This document shows positions 10,732-22,215 of a stretch of 64,000 bases of DNA, one piece after another. How positions within the stretch are numbered: the stretch's first letter is position 1; each line of letters begins with the position of its first letter. The translations under genes and the position numbers were made by a program. The notes under the pieces were generated by a model. It searched no databases. It worked only from the letters and a program-made list of their open reading frames with translations, and was not told where the DNA came from. Location of the stretch: assembly GCA_018398585.1 (NCBI GenBank), contig JAGTTD010000009.1, positions 8,623,193 through 8,687,192 of the forward strand. Direction: 5' to 3'. The DNA comes from Simmondsia chinensis. Lineage: Eukaryota; Streptophyta; Magnoliopsida; Caryophyllales; Simmondsiaceae.

Positions 10732-10811
10732 TACAGTATTTTTGCTATATTTCAGCAGTATTTTTCACTATATTTTTGTTGTATTCGTACTGTTGCGTCG
10801 TTATTATAACA

Positions 10812-11850
10812 CCTGGTCTCACTTACAATCTACTGTCTATTAAACAGTTGTGTCGTGACAATAACTGTGTGGTCGAATTTTATTCATCTTCCTTTTGTGT
10901 CAAGGACAAGGCTATCGGGATGCACCTTTCCAAGATACACAATAATGGACCTCTCTATGAATTCTCTCCACACCTCACTGGACTCGTAGCACGGAAAGTT
11001 CCAGTTGAACTATGGCACAGGCGCTTAGGTCATCTAGGAAATTCGGTCTTAGATACTTTGAGGACTCGTTGTTTTCTTACTTCTACTACTAGCTCTAGTT
11101 CAATAAAACGTTGTCATGCATGTTGCTTAGGAAAATCGTGTCATTTACCGTTTTCTCGTGTTTCACATACTACTACCACGCCTTTGCAATTAATACATTA
11201 AGATGTTTAGCAATCTCCTGTTAAGTCTAATTTTGTTTTTCGATATTATGTATTGCTTATTGATGATTACTCACGATTTACCTGGCTCTATCCTATGCAA
11301 AGAAAATACGAAGTTTACTCAATTTTTTCTGATTTTAAGGTCTTTGTTGAAAACCAATTTAATACAACAATCAAATATTTTCAAAGTGATGGAGGCCGTG
11401 AGTTTGATAATCGGCACTTGTCTGCCCTTTGTCGCACTTATGGCATCCACAACAAAATGGAGTGGCAGAACGTAAGCATCAACATATAAGTAAAATGGTA
11501 CGGACCCTACTTTTTCAGGTGCGCCTTCCAACCAAGTTTTGGGCTGATACTGCTTGCACGGCATGCTTCATCATAAACCAATGGCCAACTCCGAATCTAC
11601 AAAATCTGTTTCCTTTTGAAAAACTTTTTAAAGTGGCACCTGATTACACTCTTTTTCCGGGTCTTTGGGTGTGCATGCTATCCTAACATCACATCTCGTA
11701 CTGCTCATAAAGTAGCTCCTCGCTCCATACCCTGTGTCTTTCTCGGGTATGCAGGATGATATAAGGGATATAGCTATTTGAACCCCACTATGGGTCGAGT
11801 ACATGTCAGTCATCATGTCCACTTTGTTGAGCATTTATTCCCATATCGTG
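10812..11850 (+). pseudogene. Copia integrase region, degraded
   Basis: Begins LTYNLLSIKQLCRDN (end of protease/start of integrase). The zinc-finger part contains LWHRRLGHLGN and HACCLGKSCHLPF. The catalytic core has YYVLLIDDYSRFTWLYPM, FQSDGGREF and, after a frameshift near 11465, VAERKHQHISKMVRTLL. The two D residues and downstream E of the DDE triad are in recognisable context, but they lie in different frames. The C-terminal part VFGCACYPNITSRTAHKV is frame-shifted again near 11660, and a stop lies after YAG near 11760. Confidence 0.75.
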
Positions 11851-12273
11851 ATTTAGTCTCTACTTGCACAGTGCCGACACCTAGTAACCTTGTTGAGGTC
11901 GCTTTTCCTATTTCGACTCTGCCCTGTGCACCTCCTTTAGCATATCCTACTCCATCGTGTACTGCGGTGTCTGCATGCGACACACAGTCCTCTTCCCGAG
12001 ACACGGCTGTTGACCATATCCCAATTATCCGTATTCCGATGGCACCAGTTCTCACTGACAACTGGGGTCATATGGCCATTGGCATACCTGTTGTGGACTT
12101 CGAGGGCATCTCCTCTGCCCCTACCGATGACCTTTCAATGACCTTCTTGGATGGTCCCTCCACATCTACACCCACTTCTCACGACTCGGTCCCTGCCATG
12201 AACATGCATCCTATGCATACCCGCAAAGGATGGCATACGCAAGTCCAAGCACATCCTATCACTTAGCTCTGTT

Positions 12274-13080
12274 GTGGTAATCCAGGAACCTACTTGTTTT
12301 TCACAAGCTGTCAAAAACCCTCAGTGGCAAGAAGCCATGACTGAGGAATTTAATGCACTTCTTCAAAACCAAACGTGGGACCTTGTTCCCTCGTCATCAT
12401 CTCAAAATGTGGTTGGTAGTATTTGGAAGTATAAGGTCAAGTATAAACCTGATGGTTCTGTTGATCGATTCAAGGCTTGACTCGTTGCTCAAGGTTTTCA
12501 TCAACAAGAAGGTCTTGACTACTTTGAAACTTTTAGTCCAGTATTTAAACCCACCAACATCAGGTTTATACTTGCTTTTGTTATCACTAACTCATAGTCC
12601 ATTTGCCAACTTGAAGTTAAAAATGTGTTCTTAAATGGATTTTTAGAGGAAGAAGTATACATGAGACAACCTCCAAGGTTTATCCACCCTAAGTTTCCTA
12701 CACATGTATGCCGCTTATGAAAGGCCTTATATGGCCTCAAAAAGGCACCTCGAGCTTGGTTTCATAGGTTTAGCATGTTTTTCTACAGTTTTGGGTTCTA
12801 CCGTAGCAAAGCTGATCCCTCTCTATTCATCCACCATTCTCCTAATAGCAACGTGTGTCTCCTACTATATGTGGATGACATTATACTCACTGGTTCTATG
12901 TGGGTGACATTATACTCACTATCCTATGTGGGTGACATTATACTCACTGGTTCTAACTCGACTATCCTTACCCGCTTAACTAATTCCTTGTCCGCTCAAT
13001 TTGCTCTAAAAGACCTTGACCTGCTTCATTATTTCCTTGGTATTGAAGCTACACAAACTCGAATGGCCTCTTTCTTTCTA
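12274..13080 (+). pseudogene. Copia reverse transcriptase, degraded, with triplicated YVDD motif
   Basis: RT blocks WQEAMTEEFNALLQNQTW, VDRFKA*LVAQGFHQQEG and LYGLKKAPRAWFHRF are followed by the catalytic YVDDIILTGS at about 12868. The 28-29-bp segment encoding this motif is present three times in tandem (starts 12868, 12897, 12925); the two extra copies total 57 bp and so keep the frame. The last copy reads YVGD. The match runs on through QFALKDLDLLHYFLGIE and fades at about 13080. RNase H is missing. Confidence 0.78.
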
Positions 13081-13741
13081 AATATAAGTACCCTTGGCAA
13101 ACATGACATGCTTGAAGCCAAACCCCGAATCACAATTCAGCCCAATTACCTAAACAAGTCAAACGTGTCAACCCAAGTTCAACTCCTTTTCAAAAACCCC
13201 GACGGCCAAACCCACCATCTTCACATGATATTCATATCGTGTAAAAATTTACCGACTCCAATTTGAACTGTTTTTTAAGGGTCAAAAATATAATATTGGG
13301 GTTCAAATTTGAAGAAGGAAGAATATTAATGTCCCAAAGCAACTATTCCAACACGACTCAACAATGGCATCAAAATGACATTCACTGAACTTGTAGATCT
13401 ACCAACTGAATTTTGCTTGCATCTTTTCATAACAGAATTTTTTCAATAATTTGAATATAAGTTTGAGAAAGCACAATAATTTTAGGTAGGGTTCGAATAC
13501 AAACAATGAAAAAAACACCCTGAAACACTAAAGACAAAAGGTAGACCTTACATTGATGACCCATGATTAACACCAAAAGATAGCATAAAGGAGCTGCTCC
13601 AGCAATATACACCGTAGAAGAACTATCCTAGTGACAAACAAAACGATAAGGCCCTAAGAGGCTAAAACACCCAAAGCAAACCAATACAGGACAACAACGA
13701 TTTACAAAAACGCCAAACCAAAACAGAAGCCATAGACACTT
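13081..13741. other. Unassigned sequence between copia remnant and Harbinger MITE
   Basis: A few residues after 13080 may still derive from the copia RT region. After about 13140 I recognise nothing. No ORF of note. Confidence 0.4.
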
Positions 13742-13744
13742 TTA

Positions 13745-14942
13745 GGCTCCGTTTGTTTCGAGAGAATTGCTTTTCCCAAGTTGGAAAATGTTTTCCATGG
13801 AAAATGTAATTCCCCTTGAGGTTTTTGGTTGTTTGTTTCAATGAAAAATATGGTATCATTTTATGATATTTCTTGTGTGTTTTAAAGGAAAACATTTTAT
13901 ACCTAATCATAGGACAACATAAGTAGCAATATAATATATGTGAAATTATTTAGGCTATGAGTGCTTGTGAAAAGTTATCATTTAATAAAAAATAGGGAAA
14001 TTATTACTATATACAATGAGATACCCTGAATTTGAATATTTTATTATCCAAGTACCATATGTCAAAATTTGATAAACTTTTGTAAGATTCTGGCCAATTT
14101 TATACAAGATGATAATTATGTTGATATTTACTAGCCATGTCAATTTTTTTGGCAAAAATGCAACAAATTAAAATAAAAAGTTCATCGAATGTTAATGTAA
14201 ACAGTCTAAAAATAGCCGAAATCTTATGCCATGTTAGCATTTTTGGCAAAAGACCATCAAATTCTAATAAGGATACTAATATATTGTTGGAATCGTATTC
14301 CATTTTAGCATCTTTTAACGAAAACTTATTGAATTTTAACAGAAGGCACTTGATAGGTAAAATTCTAAAACATCAAGATAAATAATAAAATTTTCAAACC
14401 TCAAGGTACCCCTTGTATATAGTGAACAAGGTACCAAGGTGATAAATGATGAAACCTCAGGGTATCTAAGTCATAATTTGCCTAAAAAATGTATATCAAA
14501 AGAAAGCATTTTCCAAAAAGAAAACTATAATATATAAATAGCTTTTTGGTGCTTGATTTGATATAAACATTATTTTCTAATTATAGCATTCACCCTAGCA
14601 TGAATAAATAATGATCTTTTAAATATAAAATAGCACTCAAAACTGAAATTCTAATTGAACGACATAATTTACACCCCAGGATTTGGAGCTAACTGATCAT
14701 TTTTGTCTAATTCTTGTCTGATATTATTACCTCTAGCAATATAAAATCTCGTCTGATTTATTTTGGTTTGATCCATATTCGAAGTGACATATACCATCCA
14801 AATTTTTTGAGTCATTTTCTCCCATTTGAGGGAAAAGCTTTTCCCTTTGGAAAACCTTTTCCGTCACAAAACTCATGCCAAACAATGGAAGAAAGGAAAA
14901 CCAATTCCGAAAATGTATTTTTTCTACAAAACAAACGGAGCC
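13745..14942. mobile_element. PIF/Harbinger-like (Tourist-type) MITE
   Basis: 1198 bp with terminal inverted repeats GGCTCCGTTTGTTT, flanked by TTA on both sides (13742-13744, 14943-14945). The 3-bp TWA target and GG..CC ends fit Tourist/Harbinger elements. The subterminal regions are also inverted (GGAAAATGTTTTCC-type motifs left, GGAAAAGCTTTTCC right). It has no transposase and carries a nested MITE at 13995-14482. Confidence 0.75.
13995..14482. mobile_element. Mutator-like MITE, copy 2, nested in the Harbinger MITE
   Basis: 488 bp. The ends are GGGAAATTATTACTATATAC and, inward from the right, GGCAAATTATGACTTAGATA. The flanks TAAAAAATA (13986-13994) and TAAAAAATG (14483-14491) match at 8 of 9. 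Same family as 5326-5843. Confidence 0.65.
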
Positions 14943-14945
14943 TTA

Positions 14946-17164
14946 GTTTAATACAAAAAAGAAGATATAATATTTGAATTGTTGTGTTTGTCTCATTCAC
15001 TTTTGAATTACATATTATTATTTTTAAATTTTATATATACTTGCAACATGAACGTGTGTATAGTTGTAAAACGCGTTAGTGATACCCCATTACTTGGTTG
15101 TTTTTTCTAAAAAAAATAAAGGGACCCATTGGGGAACTAATGAGTTATTTATTCCGTTGGTTTCTGAGATATGTATATTTGTTCGCGTTTTATCTTTCTC
15201 TTTTATTTAAAATAATTTCTAGTGTTTATAAAATTTGTTCAAATTAGTTTCTTTGTCTTTTATTTTGTTTATAACGCTTTCTAATGTTGTATGTCAGTAT
15301 AAAATTAGATTCTCATCTAGTAATCAAAATTAGTGAAAGTTAAGAAAATAAGGAAATAATTTTGTTATAAAAATAATACTTGAGGGACTTTTTGAATAAA
15401 GAAAAAATCAGTGATCAATTTAAATAAATAAATATATATTAGAAACTATTTTAAATTTTAAATCTCTTCTCTTTATACTTTATTGCGCAGTTGTCGCCTC
15501 TCGAAAACACTAGAATTGATATTTGGAGCAATTCCACAACATCCCCCATGGTTACAATTTGTCCCACTAATATTTGTGCTCTAAATAAAAAAACAATACA
15601 CACAAAAAAATAAAAAATAAAATTGCCACTACTTGGCAGTTATTGGAGGCATGGAAGAAATGGGGTTTCACCATTATTATTTGTCTTTATATTTGAAGCA
15701 TGTAAAAAATTCAGAAAAATTATACTTTCCAAACTTATTTAGGTTTTAATTTTTTAAGGACATTGAGAATGGATGGACAAACACGAGAGATAAAGAGAGT
15801 GAAATCAAAGTGTTGGACAAAGTGAAACTTTTACATCATGATATCATTGAAGAAAAGCGAACCAAACTTTAGGACAAAGCTTGGCAAGTCTTCACTCAAG
15901 ATAAGTTTTCTTCAAATTCATGTCTATTATTTTGTTTACTGCAGTTATCTATGGTATACAATTTATTACTTGATATTATACAAAATTATTCGTATTATTT
16001 GATATGTCTACATTATTAACAAATCTTTTATTGACATATATAGTTCAAAAATACTAACTACTTCAAAAACACAATCCATTCAATTGTATGACCCAACCAA
16101 TTAGAAAAATAAAAAGCTACAAGAAATTGTAAAGTTCAACATTAAATAAAACAACATTTTTGAATATAAATGTCTTCTAGATATACATAGTAGATCCTAA
16201 ATGACAAAAATACATACACATATAAAATTCCCATACCCTGTGCAAGCGGGAGCCCTTGAGGTTGAGGCACTATGAATGTTGTTATTGTACATACACATAT
16301 AAAACATGAATAAATTTTGAACCATTTAATTTGAAAATTTTAAATTGTTCTTTTAATAAAAATGTCTTCGAGCTGTATATAATGGATCCTAAATGAATAA
16401 AAACATAAACATGTAAAACATGAAAAAAATAGGAACCATTTAATTTGAATAATATAAATTATTTTTAATAAAAATGTTTTTTAGATGTACATAATAGATC
16501 TCAAATGAAAAAATACATAAAATATAGAACATGAAAAAACTTTTGACCCATTTAATTTAAAAATATAAATTATTTTTTTAAAAAATTTCAAAACCAATAA
16601 CTAAAATTCTAATGTTAAACAAGCAACAATATATTATTCTTATATAATATTTTCAAGATGTTTCACCAAAGCGTACTTTATTATTATTTCATTATTAAAA
16701 AGAAAAAATCATACTTCCATTGCAACATAGTTGCAAGATTCAATTATGTGTTACAAAAGTAAAAGCGTATGAATGAAATTAGGCAGATAACACCCGTCAA
16801 ATATATCAATAATGAAATATAATCACAAAAAAAAAAAAAGACTAGACATACATAAAAAAAAATTACGAATAGATCACAAAGGCCAAGTATGCTTTCCACC
16901 TATTGAATGTCAAATGAGATTATCCGATGCAAAATGGCGTAAGAATATATATAATACATTTGACCTTTAATTTTGATATATTATGTAAAATGACAAAAGC
17001 GCTTGCTTTTTGGCAAAAATATTATTACTGTATGTATTTTTGCATTTAAAATCTATTTTTTAATCTAAAACACAATTGCATTAAAAAATTACGATGCATA
17101 TGTTTCAAACTTTGTTTTCGTTACTTTGAGATACAAAAATAAATAAATGAATCTTTTTATATAT
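14946..17164. other. AT-rich intergenic region
   Basis: No gene. It holds one tail-only retroposon at 16228-16287. The phrase TTTAATTTGAA...TAAAAATGTCTTCTAG...ATACATA recurs loosely at about 16150-16230, 16320-16410, 16440-16530 and 16550, suggesting an old tandem duplication of roughly 110-120 bp. Confidence 0.5.
16228..16287 (+). mobile_element. 60-bp tail-only LINE/SINE insertion
   Basis: Contains CTGTGCAAGCGGGAGCCCTTGAGG...GGCACTATGAATGTTGTTATTG, the last part of the shared LINE/SINE 3' tail. It is flanked by a perfect 17-bp repeat TACATACACATATAAAA at 16211-16227 and 16288-16304. Confidence 0.85.
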
Positions 17165-17659
17165 TGTGCAGAAATAAATAATATACTCGGATCTCAATCG
17201 AATCAAATACCACGACAATAATGAGAAACAATCGGACTAAAAGAGAAACGAAACAATAGACACAATGATTTATGTGGAAACCCCTTTACAATCGAAAGGG
17301 GAGAAAACCACGAGTGAAGATCGGAGCTTTTATTATTGAAACAAAAGAAGAAGAAGAATTATAATATTCTCTCACACTCTCAATTTAATTGGTGCAGCGC
17401 CGCTAAAGGGAAAACTTCACTTTGACTTTAGATATCTTATGACGTACCCTACGTCCGTATTTATAGATGCGGGGGAAACCCTGTTTCCCGATCGATTGGG
17501 GAGGCCCGATAGATCGAGGTCCCCATTGATCGGCCTGCTCTCTGGATGCGTCCCTCTTTTACGTAACATTCCCGATCGATCGAGCTCCACCCGATCGATC
17601 GGGCTCTCCATGGCCCTTCTCCTTAATGCGCCAAGTAATTTTGAGACATTTACCTAACA
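17165..17659 (-). repeat. 3' LTR of the Tnt1-like element
   Basis: Begins TGTTAGGTAAATG on the minus strand. U3 carries five GATCGATC-type palindromes (between about 17485 and 17602) just upstream of the TATA box CTATAAATAC. Confidence 0.92.
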
Positions 17660-17746
17660 AATCTCCACCTTGGCTCAAAATCAACATCAACAATAAAACA
17701 ACTCCACCTTCTCCACAAACGCCCCCTCAACCGGGGCTAACATACA

Positions 17747-20700
17747 TCAAACTGAAAGACCCACCAAATTCGAGCAATGCTCGAACTTGCTTCCTGGTAG
17801 AACTTTTGTGAACATGTCAGCTGGGTTATCTTCAGTCCCAATCTTCCTCAACTCCACCTTCCGCTCGTCAATCAGATCTCTGATAAAGTGATGCTTCGCA
17901 TCAATATGTTTCGTTCAGTCGTGATGAGTCATCTGATCTTTCGCTAGGTGAATAGCGGACTGACTATCACAGTATACTCTAATTGTTCCCTGCTCGACAC
18001 TAATTTCACTGATCAACCCTCTCAACTAGACGGCTTCTTTGAATGCTTCCGTTACTGCCATGTACTCGACCTCGGTAGTAGATTGTGCTGTAACAGGCTG
18101 CAAACACGCTCTCCAACTGATAGCTGTGTCACCTAAACAAAACACATACCCTGAAGTGGACTTCCTCTTATCAAGGTCTCCACCATAGTCAGAATCTACA
18201 TACCCAACCAAACAGCACTTACATTTCCCATAGTCCAAACACAAATCAGAGGTTCCACGAAGATACCTGAGAATCCAGTTTACCGCATGCCAATGTTATC
18301 TGCCCGGATTTGCCATGTACCTACTAACTCTGCTCAGAGCAAAAGCAATATCTGGACGCGTGCAAACCATCGCATACATAATACTGCCCACTGCACTAGA
18401 ATAAAAAATCTGAGACATGTACCTGTCATCCTCTTCGGTTTGAGGAGAATCTAACGCTGAGAGTCTGAAATGAGCTGCTAAGGGCGTGCTAACCGGGTTA
18501 GCATCCTTCATATGAAACCTGTCTAACACCTTCTCAATATACTTCTCCTGAGACAAGTATAATTTTTCAGCTTCTCGGTCTCTATGAATTTCCATGCCTA
18601 ATATCTTCTTAGCTGCTCCAAGATCATTCATCTCAAATTCACTCTTCAGCATTGATTTCAAATCATCGGCATCTTTTATATCTTATGCTGCAATCAACAT
18701 ATCATCAACGTACAAAAGCAAATAAACGAAGCCTGAATCTGTCTTTCTGAAGTACACACAGCTGTCGTACTTACTCCTGATGTAATCATGACTTGTCATG
18801 AACCGATCAAATCTCCAATACCACTGCCTAGGAGATTGCTTTAAACCATATAAAGACCTTTTAAGCAAGCACACATGATCTTCTTTTCTTTCAACAACAA
18901 AACCTTCGAGCTGATGCATAAAGATACTCTCTTCTAGTTCACCATGCAAGAATGCAGTTTTTACATCCAATTGTTCAAGTTCAAAGTCATGCATGGCAAC
19001 CAAAGACAATAATGCACGAATCGAAGTGTGTCTAACAACAGGTGAGAAAATATTATGAAAATCAACACCTTGTACCTGACTGTAGCCTTTAGCTACCAAA
19101 CGTGCCTTGTACCTTGCATCTTCCACTCCAGGAATGCCCTCTTTTCTCTTGAAGACCCATTTGCATCCAACCAATCTTTTCCCTGTGGGAGGCTTCACCA
19201 GTTCCCAAGTCTGATTCTTATGAAGAGACTGCTTCTCCTCATTCATAGCAACGAGGCACTTCTCAGCATCTAATCTCGATACAGCCTCTGTATATGAAGT
19301 CGGCTCACTGTCATCTAACATTTCAGCAGTAGAGAGGGTATAGGCAATCATTTCCTCATACCCATATCTCTCAGGAGGCCTGATCTGTCGCCTCGGTCTA
19401 CCACCAGCTATAGTATTATTCTCCACCTGCTGACCTGTTTCTGCATTATCAGTAACAACATCAGAAACCCGTACCTGAGGTGCCGGAATACTCTCTAGCT
19501 GAACAATTTGCTGATGCGATTGTATCTCTGTATCATCAGGTGTCTCAACCTGAACTGTGTCTCTGCCAATGGAGGGTGTGTGTGGCGGATTAAGTAGAGC
19601 AGACTCATCGAAAGTAACATCTCTACTAGTCAGAAACTTCTGAACACATGGATCCCACAATCTATATCCCTTCACACATGACGTATAACCAAGAAAGATG
19701 CACTTCTTGGCCCTAGGCTCCAGCTTTCCATCATTAACATATGCATATGCAGGACAACCAGAAAATTTGATCTGAGAATAATTAGAAGTTGAACCAGACC
19801 ATACCTCTTCAAGAGTCTTCATCTGTAATGAAGAATGCGCTGTCTTGTTCACAAGGTAGCAAGCCATGCTAACTGCTTCTACCCACCATTCTCTTTTTAA
19901 ACCTGCATTTGAAAGCATACAACGAGCCTTTTTAAGTAACGTCATGTTTAACCTTTCAGCCACTCCATTTTGCTGAGGTCGACCTGTACATGTCCTGTGT
20001 CAGACTATGCCCTGATCTTCACAAAATTTAGTGAAGTCCCCTTCGACAAACTCAAGACCATTATCAGTCCTCAACCTCTTGATCGGCTTCCCTGTCTATT
20101 TTTCAAGCAGAATTTTCCACTTCTTGAAGATATCATACACTTCATTTTTCTGCTTCAGAAAATAGACCCAAACTTTACGTGAGTAATCATCAGTAAACGT
20201 TAGAAGATACCTGGACCCACCTTTAGAAGCTAATTTGGAAGGTCCCCATAGATCAAAATGTATGTAGTTTAACATTCCCTTGGTATGATGCACTGCTGCC
20301 TTGAAGCTGACTCTCTTCTGCTTCCCATAAATACAGTGCTCACAGAATTTCATCAGTCCTGTTGAATGACCACAAAGAAGTCCCCTCTTACTCAGCTCAG
20401 ACAATGCTTTGTCACCAATATGACCCATTCTCATGTGCCATAGTCTTGTGATTTCTGCATCTGTCATAGCAGATGTGGAAACAGCAACTGCACCTGTCAC
20501 GGTTGTACCTGCAAGCTCATACAAAGTACCAACCCTATTTTCTTTCATCACAATTAACGCACCCTTACTGACCCGCATGACTCCACCTTCAGTAGTATAC
20601 TTGTACCCATTAGATTCAAGGGTACCTAGAAAAATCAAGTTCTTTTTCAAATTCGGGATGTGACGAACATCACTCAAGGTTCTAATAGTTCCATCATACA

Positions 20701-21715
20701 TTCTCACACAGACTGTTCTAACACCCACTACCTTACAAGCAGTATCATTACCCATCAAGACAACCCCACCTTGTATAGACTTATACGTGGAGTACCAGTC
20801 TCTGTTTGGAGTAACATGAAACGAACAACCCGAATCCATGACCCACTTATCTATGGACCTGGACTGAGAATCAGCAACTAATACAAACTCCCCCTCACTA
20901 TCCTCCTCTACAACACTAGCCTCAGCGGACTTGTCTTTATCCGGGTCACCCCTATTACCCTCTTTTGATTTATTCTTATATCTGTAACAGTCTTTCTTTA
21001 TGTGCCCTTTCTTGTGACAATAGTGACACGACATGTTCTTATGTTTAGATTTGGACCTAGACTTATTCCCACCATTGGATCCCCTATATTCTGGTCTACC
21101 TCTCACATGTAAGCCACTACCCGAGTCATTCACCGAGTCAGATAATTCCTTATCTACCCGTTCTTTACTCATAAGGTTTCTTTTTACCTCATCAACAGTA
21201 ATGGTTGGCCTACCCCCGTATATCATGCTTTCTACGAAGCCCTTATACGCATTAGAGAGCGAACACAATAATATCATAGCTTGATCCTCGTCCTTAGGGA
21301 CATCATCCAAAGCCTTAAATTCATGTATAATTGAGGTAAACTCGCTAAGATGGTTTTTAAGAGATGTACATTCTGTCATACGAAAAGTGTACAACCGCCA
21401 TTTCACTGCGAGTTTGTTGGAGACTGACTTGTGGCAAAACATGTCTAGAAATTTCTTCCATAACTCCTTTGCGGTTTTAATCTCCAAGACCTCTGACAAA
21501 ACATCGTCAGCCAAACACATCTGTATAGCCGTGAGAGTCTTCTCATCCAACTCTTCCCATTGTGCCTCGGTCAAAGTTTCTGGTTTCTTCTCTTTCCCCT
21601 CCAGTGCTTTCTTCAAGCCGTTCTGAGTCAGGAGTCCTTTCACACGGACTTGCCATAAGCTAAAGCTTCCCTGACCATTGAATTTCTCAACCTCGATTTT
21701 GATACCTGATGCCAT
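17747..21715 (-). pseudogene. Tnt1-like gag-pol polyprotein with six in-frame stops
   Basis: Starts at the ATG of MASGIKIEVEKFNGQGSFSL (21715), 33 nt downstream of the PBS; 1322 codons plus stop, close to the Tnt1 polyprotein length. Domains in order: Gag; zinc knuckle CHYCHKKGHIKKDC; protease VMDSGCSFH; integrase with HMRMGHIG, CEHCIYGKQKRVSF and FTDDYSRKVWVYF; RT with YKARLVAKGYSQ, KTAFLHGELEE, YGLKQSPRQW and YVDDMLIAA; RNase H with VDSDYGGDLDKRKSTSGYVF and ending FTKVLPGSKF. The stops are UAG 20096-20098, UGA 20000-20002, UAA 18683-18685, UAA 18296-18298, UAG 18026-18028 and UGA 17915-17917. Several look like C-to-T or G-to-A changes of Arg, Gln or Trp codons. Confidence 0.92.
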
Positions 21716-21751
21716 TCTATCAATTCGAAGAACCAAGCTCTGATACCAATT

Positions 21752-22210
21752 TGTGCCGAAATAAACAATATACTCAGATCTCAATCGAATCAAATACCAC
21801 GACAATAACGAGAAACAATCGGACTAAAAGAGAAACGAAACAATAGACACAATGATTTACGTGGAAACCCCTTTACAATCGAAAGGGGAGAAAACTACAG
21901 GCGAAGATCGGAGCTTTTATTATTGAAACAAAAGAAGAAGAAGAATTACAATATTCTCTCACACTCTCAATTTAATTGGTGCGGCGCAGCAAAAGGGAAA
22001 ACCTCACTTTGACTTTGGATACCTTATGACGTACTCTACGTCCGTATTTATAGATGCGCGGAAACCCTGTTTCCCGATCGATCGGGGAGTCCCGATCGAT
22101 CGGCCTACTCTCTGGATGCGTCCCTCTTTTACGTAACATTCCCGATCGATCGGGCTCTCCACGGCCCTTCTCCTTAATGCGCCAAGTAATTTTGAGACAT
22201 TTACCTAACA
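21752..22210 (-). repeat. 5' LTR of the Tnt1-like element
   Basis: U3 palindromes lie at 22073-22086 (CCCGATCGATCGGG), 22091-22104 and 22141-22154; the TATA box is at about 22045-22053. It ends ...TTTCGGCACA directly before AATTGGTATCAGAGC. Confidence 0.92.
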
Positions 22211-22215
22211 TATAT

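Larger units (their letters stand above)
8874..10811 (+). mobile_element. Solo LTR inserted in the copia element, with 5-bp TSD
   Basis: TGTTA... to ...TAACA (perfect 5-bp inverted termini), flanked by CCTGG at 8869-8873 and 10812-10816. Without the nested LINE it is about 954 bp and has no internal coding region, PBS or PPT, so it is a solo LTR left by LTR-LTR recombination. GCTATAAATC near 9250 is a TATA candidate. Orientation is inferred from it. Rejoining the flanks restores the copia protease-integrase reading. Confidence 0.82.
7140..13080 (+). mobile_element. Old Ty1/copia element, nested-interrupted and degenerate
   Basis: The 5' LTR end (CTCTCACA, to 7188) abuts TGGTATCAGAGC (7189-7200), the primer-binding site complementary to initiator Met-tRNA. 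Gag with a zinc knuckle, protease, integrase, RT and part of RNase H follow in copia order, with many stops and frameshifts. The body is interrupted at 8874-10811 by a solo LTR that itself contains a LINE. Sequence downstream of about 13080 no longer matches, so the 3' end and 3' LTR are missing. Confidence 0.85.
17165..22210 (-). mobile_element. Full-length Tnt1-like Ty1/copia element
   Basis: 5046 bp between perfect 5-bp TSDs TATAT (17160-17164 and 22211-22215). The LTRs are 17165-17659 (3' LTR, 495 bp) and 21752-22210 (5' LTR, 459 bp); they differ mainly by an extra palindrome-containing segment. The PBS TGGTATCAGAGC reads on the minus strand at 21748-21737, and a purine-rich PPT (AAGGTGGAGATT) abuts the 3' LTR. 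The single gag-pol frame is open except for six stops and has no frameshift, so the insertion is relatively young. Its Gag, integrase and RT motifs resemble Tnt1-type elements. Confidence 0.95.

Noticed and set aside
20433..21626. Several plus-strand ORFs of 70-85 codons
   Set aside because: Antisense shadows of the Tnt1-like gag-pol frame.
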